Of a stretch of DNA of 64,000 bases, positions 36,001 to 43,419 are shown piece after piece. Source of the DNA: an uncultured Paludibaculum sp. Its GTDB lineage: Bacteria; Acidobacteriota; Terriglobia; Bryobacterales; Bryobacteraceae. Every line of letters starts with the position of its first letter. The first letter of the stretch is position 1. Below the pieces are notes generated by a model. The model ran no database searches. It saw only the letters and a program-made list of their open reading frames with translations, and was not told the DNA's origin. Both the position numbers and the translations under genes were made by a program. Location: positions 1,674,001-1,738,000 of the forward strand of contig NZ_OY762267.1 in the NCBI RefSeq assembly GCF_963665245.1, in the 5' to 3' direction.

Positions 36001-36531
36001 ACCCACACCGGAACCGGTGTAGACAACGCCGGGGATGGTCTTGGCGAGATCGAAGAGGTTGCGGCTGGTGAGGGCCAAGTCAACCACCTGCTTGTTGGTG
36101 AGAACGCCGGAGCGTTCCGCGCTGGTGGCCTGGACTTGAGCCGCGTCGCCTTCGACTGTGACGGTTTCAGTTAGTGCGCCGACGCTGAGCGTGAGATCGC
36201 CGAGACTGAGACGATCGCTCGCGTACAGGACGACGCCTTTTTGTTCGAACTTCTTGAACCCGGGAGCCTCAATACCGAGGTCATAGGTTCCAGGTTGAGC
36301 GTTCGTAAAAACGAACGTGCCTTCGTTGTTGGTACTGACTTCGCGAGTTGTACCTTGTTGAGTGCTGATAATGGTGACTTTTGCTCCGGCTACAGCCGCC
36401 TGCTGAGCATCTTTCACGTTACCGCTGATCGTACCGGTAATCTGCTGCGCCCACCCAGTCAGACAAAGGAAGGGAAGAAGCGTGAGGATTGGTACGAACC
36501 GACCACGGATGACTACTCGGGAGAGCATCAT
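33037..36531 (-). CDS. Oar-like TonB-dependent outer-membrane receptor
   Basis: A 1164-residue receptor. Residues 1-28 are a signal peptide ending in GWAQQ, about 31-115 a carboxypeptidase-regulatory-like Ig-fold domain (ISGNVKDAQQAAVAGAKVTI), then a plug domain and a long beta-barrel ending in the aromatic C-terminal strand QLAAKFYF, which is needed for BAM insertion. Such receptors import large glycans, peptides or siderophores with TonB energy. A CAGGGGGTC block precedes the ATG, shared with the other two receptors. A TTGACA/TAGTAT promoter lies upstream. No SusD partner is present. The upstream intergenic region contains palindromes. Confidence 0.93.
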   Translation of the reverse strand: MMLSRVVIRGRFVPILTLLPFLCLTGWAQQITGTISGNVKDAQQAAVAGAKVTIISTQQGTTREVSTNNEGTFVFTNAQPGTYDLGIEAPGFKKFEQKGVVLYASDRLSLGDLTLSVGALTETVTVEGDAAQVQATSAERSGVLTNKQVVDLALTSRNLFDLAKTIPGVVYTGSGVGAIAANGNRNNQNNFTLDGVTNMDTGSNGGTLASTNMDMIADMKIVTNSQGAEFGRASGAQIQVVTKSGTQQFHGTGYGFHRHEGLNANTWRNNIDNRARPFYRYNFAGFNIGGPAYIPGKFNKDKEKFFFFVGIEWQNQLVPNNLSNVTVPTALERQGDFSQSHDAGGAALVIKDPANGGTQFPNNQIPASRLNADGVKILNFYPSPNALGVDNSFNYQSQASNKYPRREDIYRGDYNISDKWKVYARYINNKDETSMAYGQWNAQYNIPFGPMSFGAPGWSFVSNVTTIINPTLTNEFLFGSSKNVLHIFPLDNAFDRGKLNLSYKMPYPTADTLNLVQNWQWDVPNSPSINFTGTPFSNYNHTYDITDSVAKVWGSHTIKTGIYINKSAKDQTSTNSVNGYINFNRDVNNPGDTNWSWSNALLGNYNNLQQSNKVLNGQYRSLNVEWYVQDNWKVNSKLTLEYGIRFYYIQPQYDDALQTSSWNRNLWDPTAAGVLRTAALNSSGARISVNPITGETGPAALIGSLVNTGKGFVNGVYANGMGLAGQNYPKGLLDGRGLQYAPRVGLAYRLMNKTVLRAGGGVFYDRLQGNPIFDMLVNPPSIATPKFYYGNLASIPAASAGIFFPGNVNGFDKSGNIPTTYNWNFTIQRELPYNILFDIAYVGSSSNHLLYRLNQNALPLGSAWAPQNQDPLKTPLYDGTTTNAPNFYRGYQGYGNAIAYGFGANSNYHAMQMSANRRLGNDFTFGVAYTWSKAMGTTNDDYTTITPFNFRTADYAPLNNDRTHVLVLNYVYNLPKFIKGTSGFAKVGKFFTNEWQISGITTMQTGAPNNITFSIDGVGNLNERYTGSTDVGPRVVYTASPSYPKSLNQYIDGSVLALPTIKGSQGFDSSRYPVRQPTWTNWDVSIFKNIPIHESMRLQLRCEMFNAPNHPEFNDYNRSATFNSAGKLINLPTALGGTGGRFGFGAVTGTLDPRRIQLAAKFYF

Positions 36532-36607
36532 ACGTTGTGACCCCCTGTGGACTTAATCTACTTGCCGTACACCAAGCGACTGAGCCTGGCATACCTGGCT
36601 GGGGCTG

Positions 36608-36636
36608 ATACTAACGTAATACTAGTAACGTGTCAA
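36608..36636 (-). promoter_or_regulatory. Sigma-70-type promoter of the receptor gene
   Basis: On the minus strand TTGACA (36631-36636) and TAGTAT (36608-36613) are 17 bases apart. The predicted start near 36601 gives a roughly 70-base leader containing an AGCC/GGCT hairpin and the CAGGGGGTC Shine-Dalgarno block. Confidence 0.6.
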
Positions 36637-36839
36637 TGAATCGTTTTATGTTCCTGCTCAGAATGTAACTTGCGAGCACCTCAACGGGGCCAGGTACCAC
36701 TTTAGAGGTATCAGGGGGTCACCCCTTCTGGTAACTGATTCATTGCAGGCGACTTAGAGAGGGTACCCCGGAAAGAGAGAGGCATAAATAGGGCAAATAG
36801 AAGGAGAGCAGCCGGGCGCTTATTCTGTTTCATTTGTTG

Positions 36840-36855
36840 TTGTTCACGTGAACAA
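36840..36855. promoter_or_regulatory. 16-base perfect palindrome, possible operator
   Basis: TTGTTCACGTGAACAA is fully self-complementary and lies in the region between the receptor and the ADOP permease gene. It has the size and symmetry of a helix-turn-helix repressor operator. The binding protein is unknown. Confidence 0.4.
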
Positions 36856-36888
36856 AGTGAACCGAACGTATTGGTATGGATTAGCTGT

Positions 36889-36911
36889 CGCGACAGGTAT
36901 CTCCTGTCGCG
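36889..36911 (-). terminator. Hairpin after the ADOP permease gene
   Basis: A perfect 9-base stem CGCGACAGG/CCTGTCGCG with loop TATCT starts 17 bases past the permease stop. It has no strong U tract, so its strength is uncertain. Confidence 0.45.
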
Positions 36912-36928
36912 GTGCGAACGGGGCCGAG

Positions 36929-39667
36929 CTACTCGTATTTGAGGGCGGCGACGGGATCGACGCGCGAGGCGCGGCGGGCCGGAAGGAAGCCGGCCGCGAG
37001 CACAGTCAGGGCCAGGATCGCGGCAGCAGCGGCGAGAGCGACGGGGTCGGTCGCCTTCACTTGGTAAAGACTGGCTTCGATAAGGCGAGCCGAGAGGAGA
37101 GATAAGGCGACGCCGGCGACGATGCCTGCACAGGCGAGCAGCGCGGCCTGTCGCAAGACCAGCCAGACGACGTCGGCGGGCCGAGCTCCCAAGGCGACAC
37201 GAACACCGATCTCGGCGGTACGGCGGGCGGCCGCGTGGGCAATGATGCCATAGATCCCGATGCAGGCCAGCAATAGGGCCACGACACCGAACGCGGTGCA
37301 GGCCCTGGCGAGGACGCGCTGCAGAGCGAAGCGGTCGTCGATTTGCTCGGTTTGCGTACGGATTTGATAGAGCGGCAGATTGGCATCGAGATCCTGGACC
37401 GCCTGACGAACTTGCGGTAACACGTCGCGGGCGGACACCGTGGTGCGGAGTTCGAACTGCAGACGTCCGACGTCCCAGGGCCCTTGGCGGTAAGGGACGT
37501 AGAGCGTGGGCTCGATGGGCTGGCTGAAGTCGTGGGATCGGGTATCACGGGCAACGCCCACAACGGTCACATCCTTGCCACGCCACTTGCCGGTCCATTG
37601 GAAAGTGCGGCCAACCGGCGAGCCGCCAGGCGCGACGCGGCGAGCCGCCGCCTCGCTCATCACGGCCACTGACGGGGCGGACTCCGTATCAGACTCCAGA
37701 ACGCCCCGCCCCTGCGTGAGCGGGATGCCCATGGTCTCGAAGAAATCGGGCGTTACGCGCAGGAAGCGCGTGCTGATGGGACGGCTGCCGGCATTCCGTC
37801 CGCCGGTCATTTCGATCATGGAGTTCGAATACCAACCGCTCATGAGGGTTTCGTTGGAAGCGGAGACGGAGTGCACTCCGGGGATGGTTCGCAGACGGGC
37901 GCGCAGGCTCTCGTAGAAGCTGACGAGTTGCTGATCGCGCACCCCGTTGCGGGTGGGATCGATGGCGAAGATGAGGATGTTTTGCTTGTTGAAGCCGAGT
38001 TGGATGGAGTAGAGGTTCTGGAGTGTGCGCAGGAAGAGAGCGGCGCCGGCCAGCAGGACCAACGAGAGCGCGACCTGGGTGACGATGATGGCGCGGCTCA
38101 GAAGAGCTGTTCGAGCCATTCTGTGCAGCTCGGGCACCAGGCTGGTGCGAGTGGCGCGGAAGGCGGGCGCGAGTCCGAACAGGAAGACGGTCAGCAGGGA
38201 GAGGGCGAGGCTGAACAGCAGGACGCGCAGATCCGGCTGGATCTGGAGACGCAGGGCGTCGTCCCGCTCAAATAGCGCCGCCACCAGGATGCGGGTGCCC
38301 CACTGCGCCAGCAACGCGCCGAGCAAAGCCGCCAGAGCGCCCAGCAGCAGGCTCTCCGTCAGGAACTGCCGGAACAGGCGGGCGCGAGCAGCGCCGAGAG
38401 CAAGACGGACGTGAATCTCGCGGCGGCGCGACTCGGAGCGGGCGAGCAACAAGCTGGCCAGGTTGGCACAGGCGATAAGCAGGACGAGAGCCACTACGAC
38501 CTGGAGCATCAGCAGCGGGCGCTCGAACTTGCTGCGGAGGGAGTCGATGCCCTGGGCTCCAGACTTGGCGAGGACGCGGAAATCGTCGCGGGCCGGATCC
38601 TTAGCGAAGCCTTGATCGACGATGAACTGACGCCAGAGGTTGGTGGCTTCGGCGGCGGTGGATTGGCGGGAGGCCCCGGGCCGTGTGCGCGCCATGAGGT
38701 TCAGCCACAGAAAATCGGCCGCCTGGAACGCGCTCTGCCCGGGATCGACCCAATCGGGTGTGAGTTGGGGCTGGACGTGCAGTGGCACGTAGACGTCGGG
38801 GGCCGAGATAAAGCCTCCCACGGAGACGCCGTAGAACCCGGGCGGCGCAACGCCGACGACCACGAAGTCGACCGCGTTGACACGGAGAGTGCGGCCGAGG
38901 ATGGCTGGGTCAGCGGTGAGCACGGTCTGCCAGAAGCGATGACTGACGACGGCGACGAGCGGCGCGCCAGCGCGGTCGTCGGCCTCATCCAGCAGCCGGC
39001 CCAGCGCGGGACGGACTCCGAGGACGTGGAAGTAGTTGCCGGAGACCATATGGCCCGAACTCATGGAGGCGCGACCCTGAACGACAGTGTGAATGTCGAA
39101 CAGACTGGCGAAGGCGAAGACGGAAGCCGAGGTCAGGCGAGTCTGGAGCTGCTGGAAGGCAGGATAGGGGAAGACACTGCTGGTACGCAGGCCGGTCTCC
39201 TTGTCAAGGCCGCCCATGGACCCGCGGCGGGACCAGCGGAGATCCTTCTGGCTTTTGGACCCGTTGTGAAGAATGAGCAACTGACCGGGCTCGGGGACTG
39301 GAAGAGTCTTGAGAAGCAGCGTATCGATAACAGTGAAGATGGACGTGTTGGCCCCGATGCCGAGGGCCAGGGAGAGGACGGCCACCGCAGTGAAGCCGGG
39401 GCTATTGCGCAGCAGGCGGGCCGCGTAACGGGTGTCCTGCCAGATGGATTCCAGGCGCGGAAAGGTCCACTGATCGTGAAGGTCCTCGCGGAGGGAGGCG
39501 GGGTTGCCGAAGCGGCGGAGGGCAGCGTTCTCGGGGTCGGGATTGCCGTCCGCGCGGAGGCTGTCGGCGCGGCGCTGGAGGTGATAAGCGACCTCTTCTT
39601 CCAGATCGCGCTCCAGACGGCGGCGGTGGAGAGCGGCTTTGATTCGCAGACGTAGTTCGGAGAGCAC
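36929..39667 (-). CDS. ADOP-family (acidobacterial duplicated orphan permease) ABC permease
   Basis: A 912-residue permease. It starts with the ADOP prefix domain (RLRIKAALHRRRLERDLEEEVAYHLQRRADSLRADG), then two MacB-PCD/FtsX modules; the first shows SPGFTAVAVLSLALGIGANTSIFTVIDTLLL and the second ends in PARRASRVDPVAALKYE. ADOP proteins are orphan permeases without a cognate ATPase alongside, and are probably involved in export or lipoprotein handling. It follows the PadR gene by 12 bases, the usual arrangement in Acidobacteria, so PadR likely controls it. The C-terminal ending also occurs, as ASRMDPSDALRTE, at the right edge. Confidence 0.95.
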   Translation of the reverse strand: MLSELRLRIKAALHRRRLERDLEEEVAYHLQRRADSLRADGNPDPENAALRRFGNPASLREDLHDQWTFPRLESIWQDTRYAARLLRNSPGFTAVAVLSLALGIGANTSIFTVIDTLLLKTLPVPEPGQLLILHNGSKSQKDLRWSRRGSMGGLDKETGLRTSSVFPYPAFQQLQTRLTSASVFAFASLFDIHTVVQGRASMSSGHMVSGNYFHVLGVRPALGRLLDEADDRAGAPLVAVVSHRFWQTVLTADPAILGRTLRVNAVDFVVVGVAPPGFYGVSVGGFISAPDVYVPLHVQPQLTPDWVDPGQSAFQAADFLWLNLMARTRPGASRQSTAAEATNLWRQFIVDQGFAKDPARDDFRVLAKSGAQGIDSLRSKFERPLLMLQVVVALVLLIACANLASLLLARSESRRREIHVRLALGAARARLFRQFLTESLLLGALAALLGALLAQWGTRILVAALFERDDALRLQIQPDLRVLLFSLALSLLTVFLFGLAPAFRATRTSLVPELHRMARTALLSRAIIVTQVALSLVLLAGAALFLRTLQNLYSIQLGFNKQNILIFAIDPTRNGVRDQQLVSFYESLRARLRTIPGVHSVSASNETLMSGWYSNSMIEMTGGRNAGSRPISTRFLRVTPDFFETMGIPLTQGRGVLESDTESAPSVAVMSEAAARRVAPGGSPVGRTFQWTGKWRGKDVTVVGVARDTRSHDFSQPIEPTLYVPYRQGPWDVGRLQFELRTTVSARDVLPQVRQAVQDLDANLPLYQIRTQTEQIDDRFALQRVLARACTAFGVVALLLACIGIYGIIAHAAARRTAEIGVRVALGARPADVVWLVLRQAALLACAGIVAGVALSLLSARLIEASLYQVKATDPVALAAAAAILALTVLAAGFLPARRASRVDPVAALKYE

Positions 39668-39679
39668 GGCAAGGATCCT

Positions 39680-40021
39680 CTAGGCGGTTTGCAGGATGCG
39701 CTGGACGGCGCCGGTGAGGCGGTTGAAGGACTCGGTGGCGGATTCGAGCGCGTGGAGGCCAGAAGGCGTCAGAGCGTAGTATTTCGCACGGCGTTTGTTC
39801 TCGGAGACGCCCCAGTCGGACGAGAGCCAGCCTTTCAGCTCAAGCCGGTGGAGGGCGGGATAGAGGGCGCCTTCCTCCACGCGTAGGATGCTCTCGGAGG
39901 TTTGCTGAATCCACTCCACGATGGCGTAGCCGTGCTTCGGGCCGCGGGTGAGGGTCTTGAGGATGAGCAGGTCGAGAGTGCCCTGGAGAAGCTCGCCTTG
40001 CTTGTCTGTTTTGTCTCCCAT
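39680..40021 (-). CDS. PadR-family transcriptional regulator
   Basis: A 113-residue PadR winged-helix repressor. It has the core LLQGTLDLLILKTLTRGPKHGYAIVEWIQQTSESILRVEEGALYPALHRLELKGWLSSDW, followed by KYYALTPSGLHALE. It precedes the ADOP permease by 12 bases on the same strand and is its likely regulator. No clear operator could be assigned upstream; the gap to the TSUP gene is 69 bases. Confidence 0.95.
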   Translation of the reverse strand: MGDKTDKQGELLQGTLDLLILKTLTRGPKHGYAIVEWIQQTSESILRVEEGALYPALHRLELKGWLSSDWGVSENKRRAKYYALTPSGLHALESATESFNRLTGAVQRILQTA

Positions 40022-40090
40022 AAATCTCTTATGGGAGCATGACAGAGGCTGAGCGCGGAGGCAAGAGGCGCGCGTGTAAATTCGCGGAGG

Positions 40091-40858
40091 CTAGTGTTTG
40101 ATGAAGAGAGAGATGGCCATGCCAAAGCCGATGGCGACGACGGCGCGGCGGACGAAGGTGGGGCCGAGGCGGCGGGCGAGGCCGGCTCCGCCATATCCTC
40201 CGGCGATGGCAGCGATGGCCATGACAGCGACATCGGGCCAATAGACCATGCGCATGACGACGAAGTAGAGGGCGGCGACGCCATTGATGCAGAGGCCAAA
40301 GAAGTTCTTGAGGCCGTTCATCTGGTGGATGTCGTAGAGGCCCATGATGCTGAGGGCGGCGAGCATGAGGATGCCGATGCCGGCGCCAAAGTAGCCTCCG
40401 TAGAGGGCGACGAAGAACTGGAAGACCATAGCTCCCGTGAGCCAGCGGGCGGTCTTGTGAGTTTCGCCAGGCTGGTGGAGGCCGAGCCACCGTTGGATGG
40501 GCCCCTGCACCATGAAGAGCACTGTGGCGAACAGGATCAAGTAGGGCACGAGGGTCGCGAACAGGGCGGGTGGCGTGAAGCGGAGCAGCCAGGCGCCCAG
40601 GATGCCGCCAGTGACGCTGGGGATGACGAGGAGCACGAGCCGGCGTTCGGCGTGGCGGATGTTCTCGCGGTAGCCCCACATGCTACCGAGGGCTCCGGGC
40701 CATATGGCAACGGTGCTGGTGGCGTTGGCGGTGACGGGGGAAAGGCCCACCCAGACGAGGGTTGGAAAGGTGAGAACGGTGCCACCGCCCGCGACGGAAT
40801 TAATCATGCCTGCAGCGAACGCGGCGGCGGCGACGGGTAGGGCATGCCAGAGAGTCAT
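40091..40858 (-). CDS. TSUP-family anion exporter (TauE/SafE-like)
   Basis: A 255-residue inner-membrane protein with several hydrophobic helices, including the duplicated TSUP signature (GMINSVAGGGTVLTFPTLVWVGLSPVTANATSTVAIWPGALGSMWGY and FFVALYGGYFGAGIGILMLAALSIMG). TSUP proteins export sulfite, sulfoacetate or similar anions. I chose the ATG at 40858 (MTLWHALP), which removes 30 polar residues that do not fit the membrane topology. It is divergent from the Gfo/Idh/MocA gene. Substrate unknown. Confidence 0.9.
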   Translation of the reverse strand: MTLWHALPVAAAAFAAGMINSVAGGGTVLTFPTLVWVGLSPVTANATSTVAIWPGALGSMWGYRENIRHAERRLVLLVIPSVTGGILGAWLLRFTPPALFATLVPYLILFATVLFMVQGPIQRWLGLHQPGETHKTARWLTGAMVFQFFVALYGGYFGAGIGILMLAALSIMGLYDIHQMNGLKNFFGLCINGVAALYFVVMRMVYWPDVAVMAIAAIAGGYGGAGLARRLGPTFVRRAVVAIGFGMAISLFIKH

Positions 40859-40941
40859 GGAGGCGTCGTCCCATCTTGACACGCGGTGCACCCGCGACCG
40901 CGAGCCTATGAAAGAATGGAGCCGGGACAAATCATACTGCC

Positions 40942-42219
40942 ATGACAATTGCGAGAAGGACCTTCCTCACATCCGCCGCGCTGACGGCCGCGAGTTACCA
41001 GCGGGTGATGGGCGCCAACGAGAAGCTGCGGGTCGGGTTGATTGGATCCGGCGGGCAGGGCCGGGCCGATTGGAAGTTGTTCCTGAAGAACCCGGAGGTA
41101 GTCCCTGTTGCGGTTTGCGATGTTTACGAACCGAACTTGAAGCAGGGTCTGGCGCTGGCGGAACAGGCGGGGACAGCCGGCGGAGCAGTCGCGGGGTACA
41201 AGGATTTCCGGAAGGTTCTTGAGAGGAAGGACATTGATGCCGTGATTGTCGGCACGCCGGACCACTGGCATGCCATTCCGACGATTGCGGCGTGCCAGGC
41301 GGGCAAGGACGTCTATTGTGAGAAGCCGCTATCGCTGACGATTCGCGAGGGCCGGGCGATGGTGGACGCGGCGCGAAAGCACAACGTCGTGGTGCAGACA
41401 GGCAGCCAGCAGAGGTCGGGTCCTCACTATGCGCAGGCGGTGGAGATCATCCGCAGCGGCAAGCTGGGGAAGATCGGGCATGTGCAGGCGAGCCTGATCA
41501 GGAACGCCATGCCGGGCTGGGGGACGACAGCGGACGAGCAACCGCCAGCGGATCTGGATTGGGACTTCTGGCTGGGACCGGCGCCGGCGCGGCCTTACAA
41601 CAAGATGCGCTGCCTGTATCACTTCCGCTGGTGGTGGGACTACTCGGGTGGGCAGATGACCAACTTCGGCGCGCACGACATCGACATTGTGCGCTGGGCC
41701 ATGAATGTGGATGCGCCGCGCGCGGTGGCGGCATTCGGCGGGCGATATTGCCTGACTGGCGCGGGCGAGACTCCGGACGTCCAGGAGGTGCTGTATCAGT
41801 TCCCTGACTGGGTGCTGACGTGGACGACGTGCGAGATGAATAGCGCACGGAAGTCCGGCATCACTGTACACGGTACGAACGCGACGATGCGTCTGACGCG
41901 TGGCGGCATTGAGATCAACGGCGAGAAGTGGGGCGGGCTGGAACCGAAGCAGCCGGGCGTCGAGAACCAGAAGTATCCGGGGACCGAGCAACATTCGATG
42001 CACGTGCGGAACTTCCTGGACTGCGTGAAGAGCCGGAAGCGGCCCAATGCGGATGTCGAGGAGGGCTACAAGACGGCGGTGATGTGTCACCTCGGCAACA
42101 TTGCCATGCGGCTAGGGCGATCACTACAGTGGGACGCGGCGAAGGAGCAGATTGTGGGGGATGCGGACGCCAATCGGTGGATGAGTAGGGAATATAGGAA
42201 GCCCTGGAAGCTGGGCTAG
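40942..42219 (+). CDS. Tat-exported Gfo/Idh/MocA-family oxidoreductase
   Basis: A 425-residue NAD(P)-dependent oxidoreductase with a twin-arginine signal (ARRTFLTSAALTAA at 4-17), so it should act in the periplasm with its cofactor bound in the cytoplasm. The Rossmann site is GSGGQG at 35-40, and the substrate-side motif is CEKPL at 126-130. Tat-targeted members of this family are typical of Acidobacteria, Planctomycetes and Bacteroidetes and act on sugars or sugar acids. A hairpin with U tract downstream forms a shared terminator with the convergent gene at 42298. Confidence 0.92.
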   Translation: MTIARRTFLTSAALTAASYQRVMGANEKLRVGLIGSGGQGRADWKLFLKNPEVVPVAVCDVYEPNLKQGLALAEQAGTAGGAVAGYKDFRKVLERKDIDAVIVGTPDHWHAIPTIAACQAGKDVYCEKPLSLTIREGRAMVDAARKHNVVVQTGSQQRSGPHYAQAVEIIRSGKLGKIGHVQASLIRNAMPGWGTTADEQPPADLDWDFWLGPAPARPYNKMRCLYHFRWWWDYSGGQMTNFGAHDIDIVRWAMNVDAPRAVAAFGGRYCLTGAGETPDVQEVLYQFPDWVLTWTTCEMNSARKSGITVHGTNATMRLTRGGIEINGEKWGGLEPKQPGVENQKYPGTEQHSMHVRNFLDCVKSRKRPNADVEEGYKTAVMCHLGNIAMRLGRSLQWDAAKEQIVGDADANRWMSREYRKPWKLG

Positions 42220-42234
42220 AGGAAACGCGCGGAC

Positions 42235-42265
42235 AAAAAAGAAGGGAGGCCCGCCTAGGCCTCCC
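42235..42265 (-). terminator. Rho-independent bidirectional terminator
   Basis: Stem GGGAGGCC at 42244-42251 and GGCCTCCC at 42258-42265, loop CGCCTA, with an A run at 42235-42240 that gives TTCTTTTTT after the stem on the minus strand. It fits the end of the coiled-coil gene and may stop the oxidoreductase transcript. Confidence 0.75.
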
Positions 42266-42297
42266 TGAAGGTAGCCGTCGATTTACTTCAGATCGGC

Positions 42298-43248
42298 CTA
42301 TTGTGGCCGTTGCTGCAGAGTCTGACCGGAAGGCGGTGCGGGCGCGCCGCTGGCGGCCATCTCAGACTTTCGATACTTGGGTTCGCTTAGATAACCCTTG
42401 ACCTGATCTTTTGTCACCTGATTGATGACCAGTTCCATGGGCTGGATGTGATCGGGCAAGCTGACCATCACGGGCTCGTACATGTTGACGTTCTTCTTTT
42501 GGAGTTGGCGATCGTCGACGAGCATTGTGAGGTCGAACGAGTTCTTCTTGGTGTTGGCCTTGCGCAACGAGAGACTCACCGGGCCGACCTTCTGGAAGGT
42601 CTTTGCCTTGGAAAGCTGGAACTCGTAGTAGTTGCGCTGGCCGCGCTTCTGAAGTTCGACAACCTCGTCGTGATTGCGAGCGATGGTGTTTCCAAGGTCG
42701 TCGCGCGTCGCATTGAGGCGCCCTTCGAGATCTTCCCGGGTCTTGCCGAGGTCGGTGCGAGTGCCCGCGATGTCGGAGCGCGCACCTTCAATCTGAAGCT
42801 TGGCATTCTCGAGTTCGCGCTGCTGGTCGGTGAGCTTGGCCTGCAGTTGGTCGACGCGCGGATCGTTCGCGACAACAGGCTGCGCTGGCGCCCTGCGGAC
42901 AGCCGTACGCTTGCGGGCGCGCGTCACTGCCGGCGCAGGCTGAGCTTCGGGCTCGGCCGGTTTTACTACAGCAGGCTGCTGAGCGGTCTGCACTTGCGTA
43001 TTGAGGGTGGCGATGCGTTCCGCCATGGACTGCATCTGACCTTGAATAGCGCTAACGTTCGAACTCAGTTGCTGGTTGCCCTGCAGCAACTGGGCCGTGT
43101 GATCACGCTCGCGAGTGAGGGCGAGTGTGCTCCAAACAGTCGTTACCAGCAGCACCGCGACGGCCGCCGGTAGCAGCCAGCGTCCCCAATCGGGTTGCTT
43201 GCCCGACTGATGGTCGTTGATCTCGTATTTCGTGTCCTTCGAGTCCAT
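42298..43248 (-). CDS. Membrane-anchored coiled-coil protein of unknown function
   Basis: A 316-residue protein. After about 20 polar residues there is one membrane segment (WGRWLLPAAVAVLLVTTVWSTLAL), then a coiled coil (QQLSSNVSAIQGQMQSMAERIATLNTQVQ), an Ala/Pro-rich linker with basic ARKRTAVRRAP, a second coiled coil (LQAKLTDQQRELENAKLQIEGARSDIAGTRTDL) and a beta-rich C-terminal domain (YYEFQLSKAKTFQKVGPVSLSLRK). I did not recognise the domain. It starts at 43248, after GAAGGGA. The architecture looks like a cell-envelope scaffold or signalling protein. The upstream region to the GH27 gene contains overlapping palindromes. Confidence 0.75.
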   Translation of the reverse strand: MDSKDTKYEINDHQSGKQPDWGRWLLPAAVAVLLVTTVWSTLALTRERDHTAQLLQGNQQLSSNVSAIQGQMQSMAERIATLNTQVQTAQQPAVVKPAEPEAQPAPAVTRARKRTAVRRAPAQPVVANDPRVDQLQAKLTDQQRELENAKLQIEGARSDIAGTRTDLGKTREDLEGRLNATRDDLGNTIARNHDEVVELQKRGQRNYYEFQLSKAKTFQKVGPVSLSLRKANTKKNSFDLTMLVDDRQLQKKNVNMYEPVMVSLPDHIQPMELVINQVTKDQVKGYLSEPKYRKSEMAASGAPAPPSGQTLQQRPQ

Positions 43249-43311
43249 GGTCCTTCGGTCCCTTCTCGTGAACATTAAGCAATCTCAAGGCCAAACGTAA
43301 CTCCATGGGTT

Positions 43312-43332
43312 TGTTACGTAACAGGCCTGTTA
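43312..43332. promoter_or_regulatory. Overlapping palindromes with three TGTTA/TAACA half-sites
   Basis: TGTTACGTAACA at 43312-43323 and TAACAGGCCTGTTA at 43319-43332 are both perfect palindromes sharing a TAACA half-site. They lie between divergent starts at 43248 and 43420, an appropriate place for an operator controlling the GH27 gene, but the factor is unknown. Confidence 0.35.
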
Positions 43333-43419
43333 TGGGCAAGCCTTGGGGTAGTCGTTCTTTCCAGTGCCGGTAAAAAAGTCCGGGGTGCGTCTGCCGGCGG
43401 CTGGCGATATGCTTTGTGC

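Larger units (their letters stand above)
36532..36928. other. Intergenic region upstream of the receptor
   Basis: This 397-base gene-free stretch holds the promoter of the receptor (36608-36636), a hairpin AGCC(A)GG-TATG-CC(A)GGCT on the minus strand at about 36583-36600, a GGGGTCACCCC mini-palindrome at about 36717-36727, the 16-base palindrome at 36840-36855, and a hairpin at 36889-36911. The plus-strand CAGGGGGTC at 36714-36722 resembles the receptor Shine-Dalgarno block but precedes no gene. I see no credible coding sequence. Confidence 0.5.
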
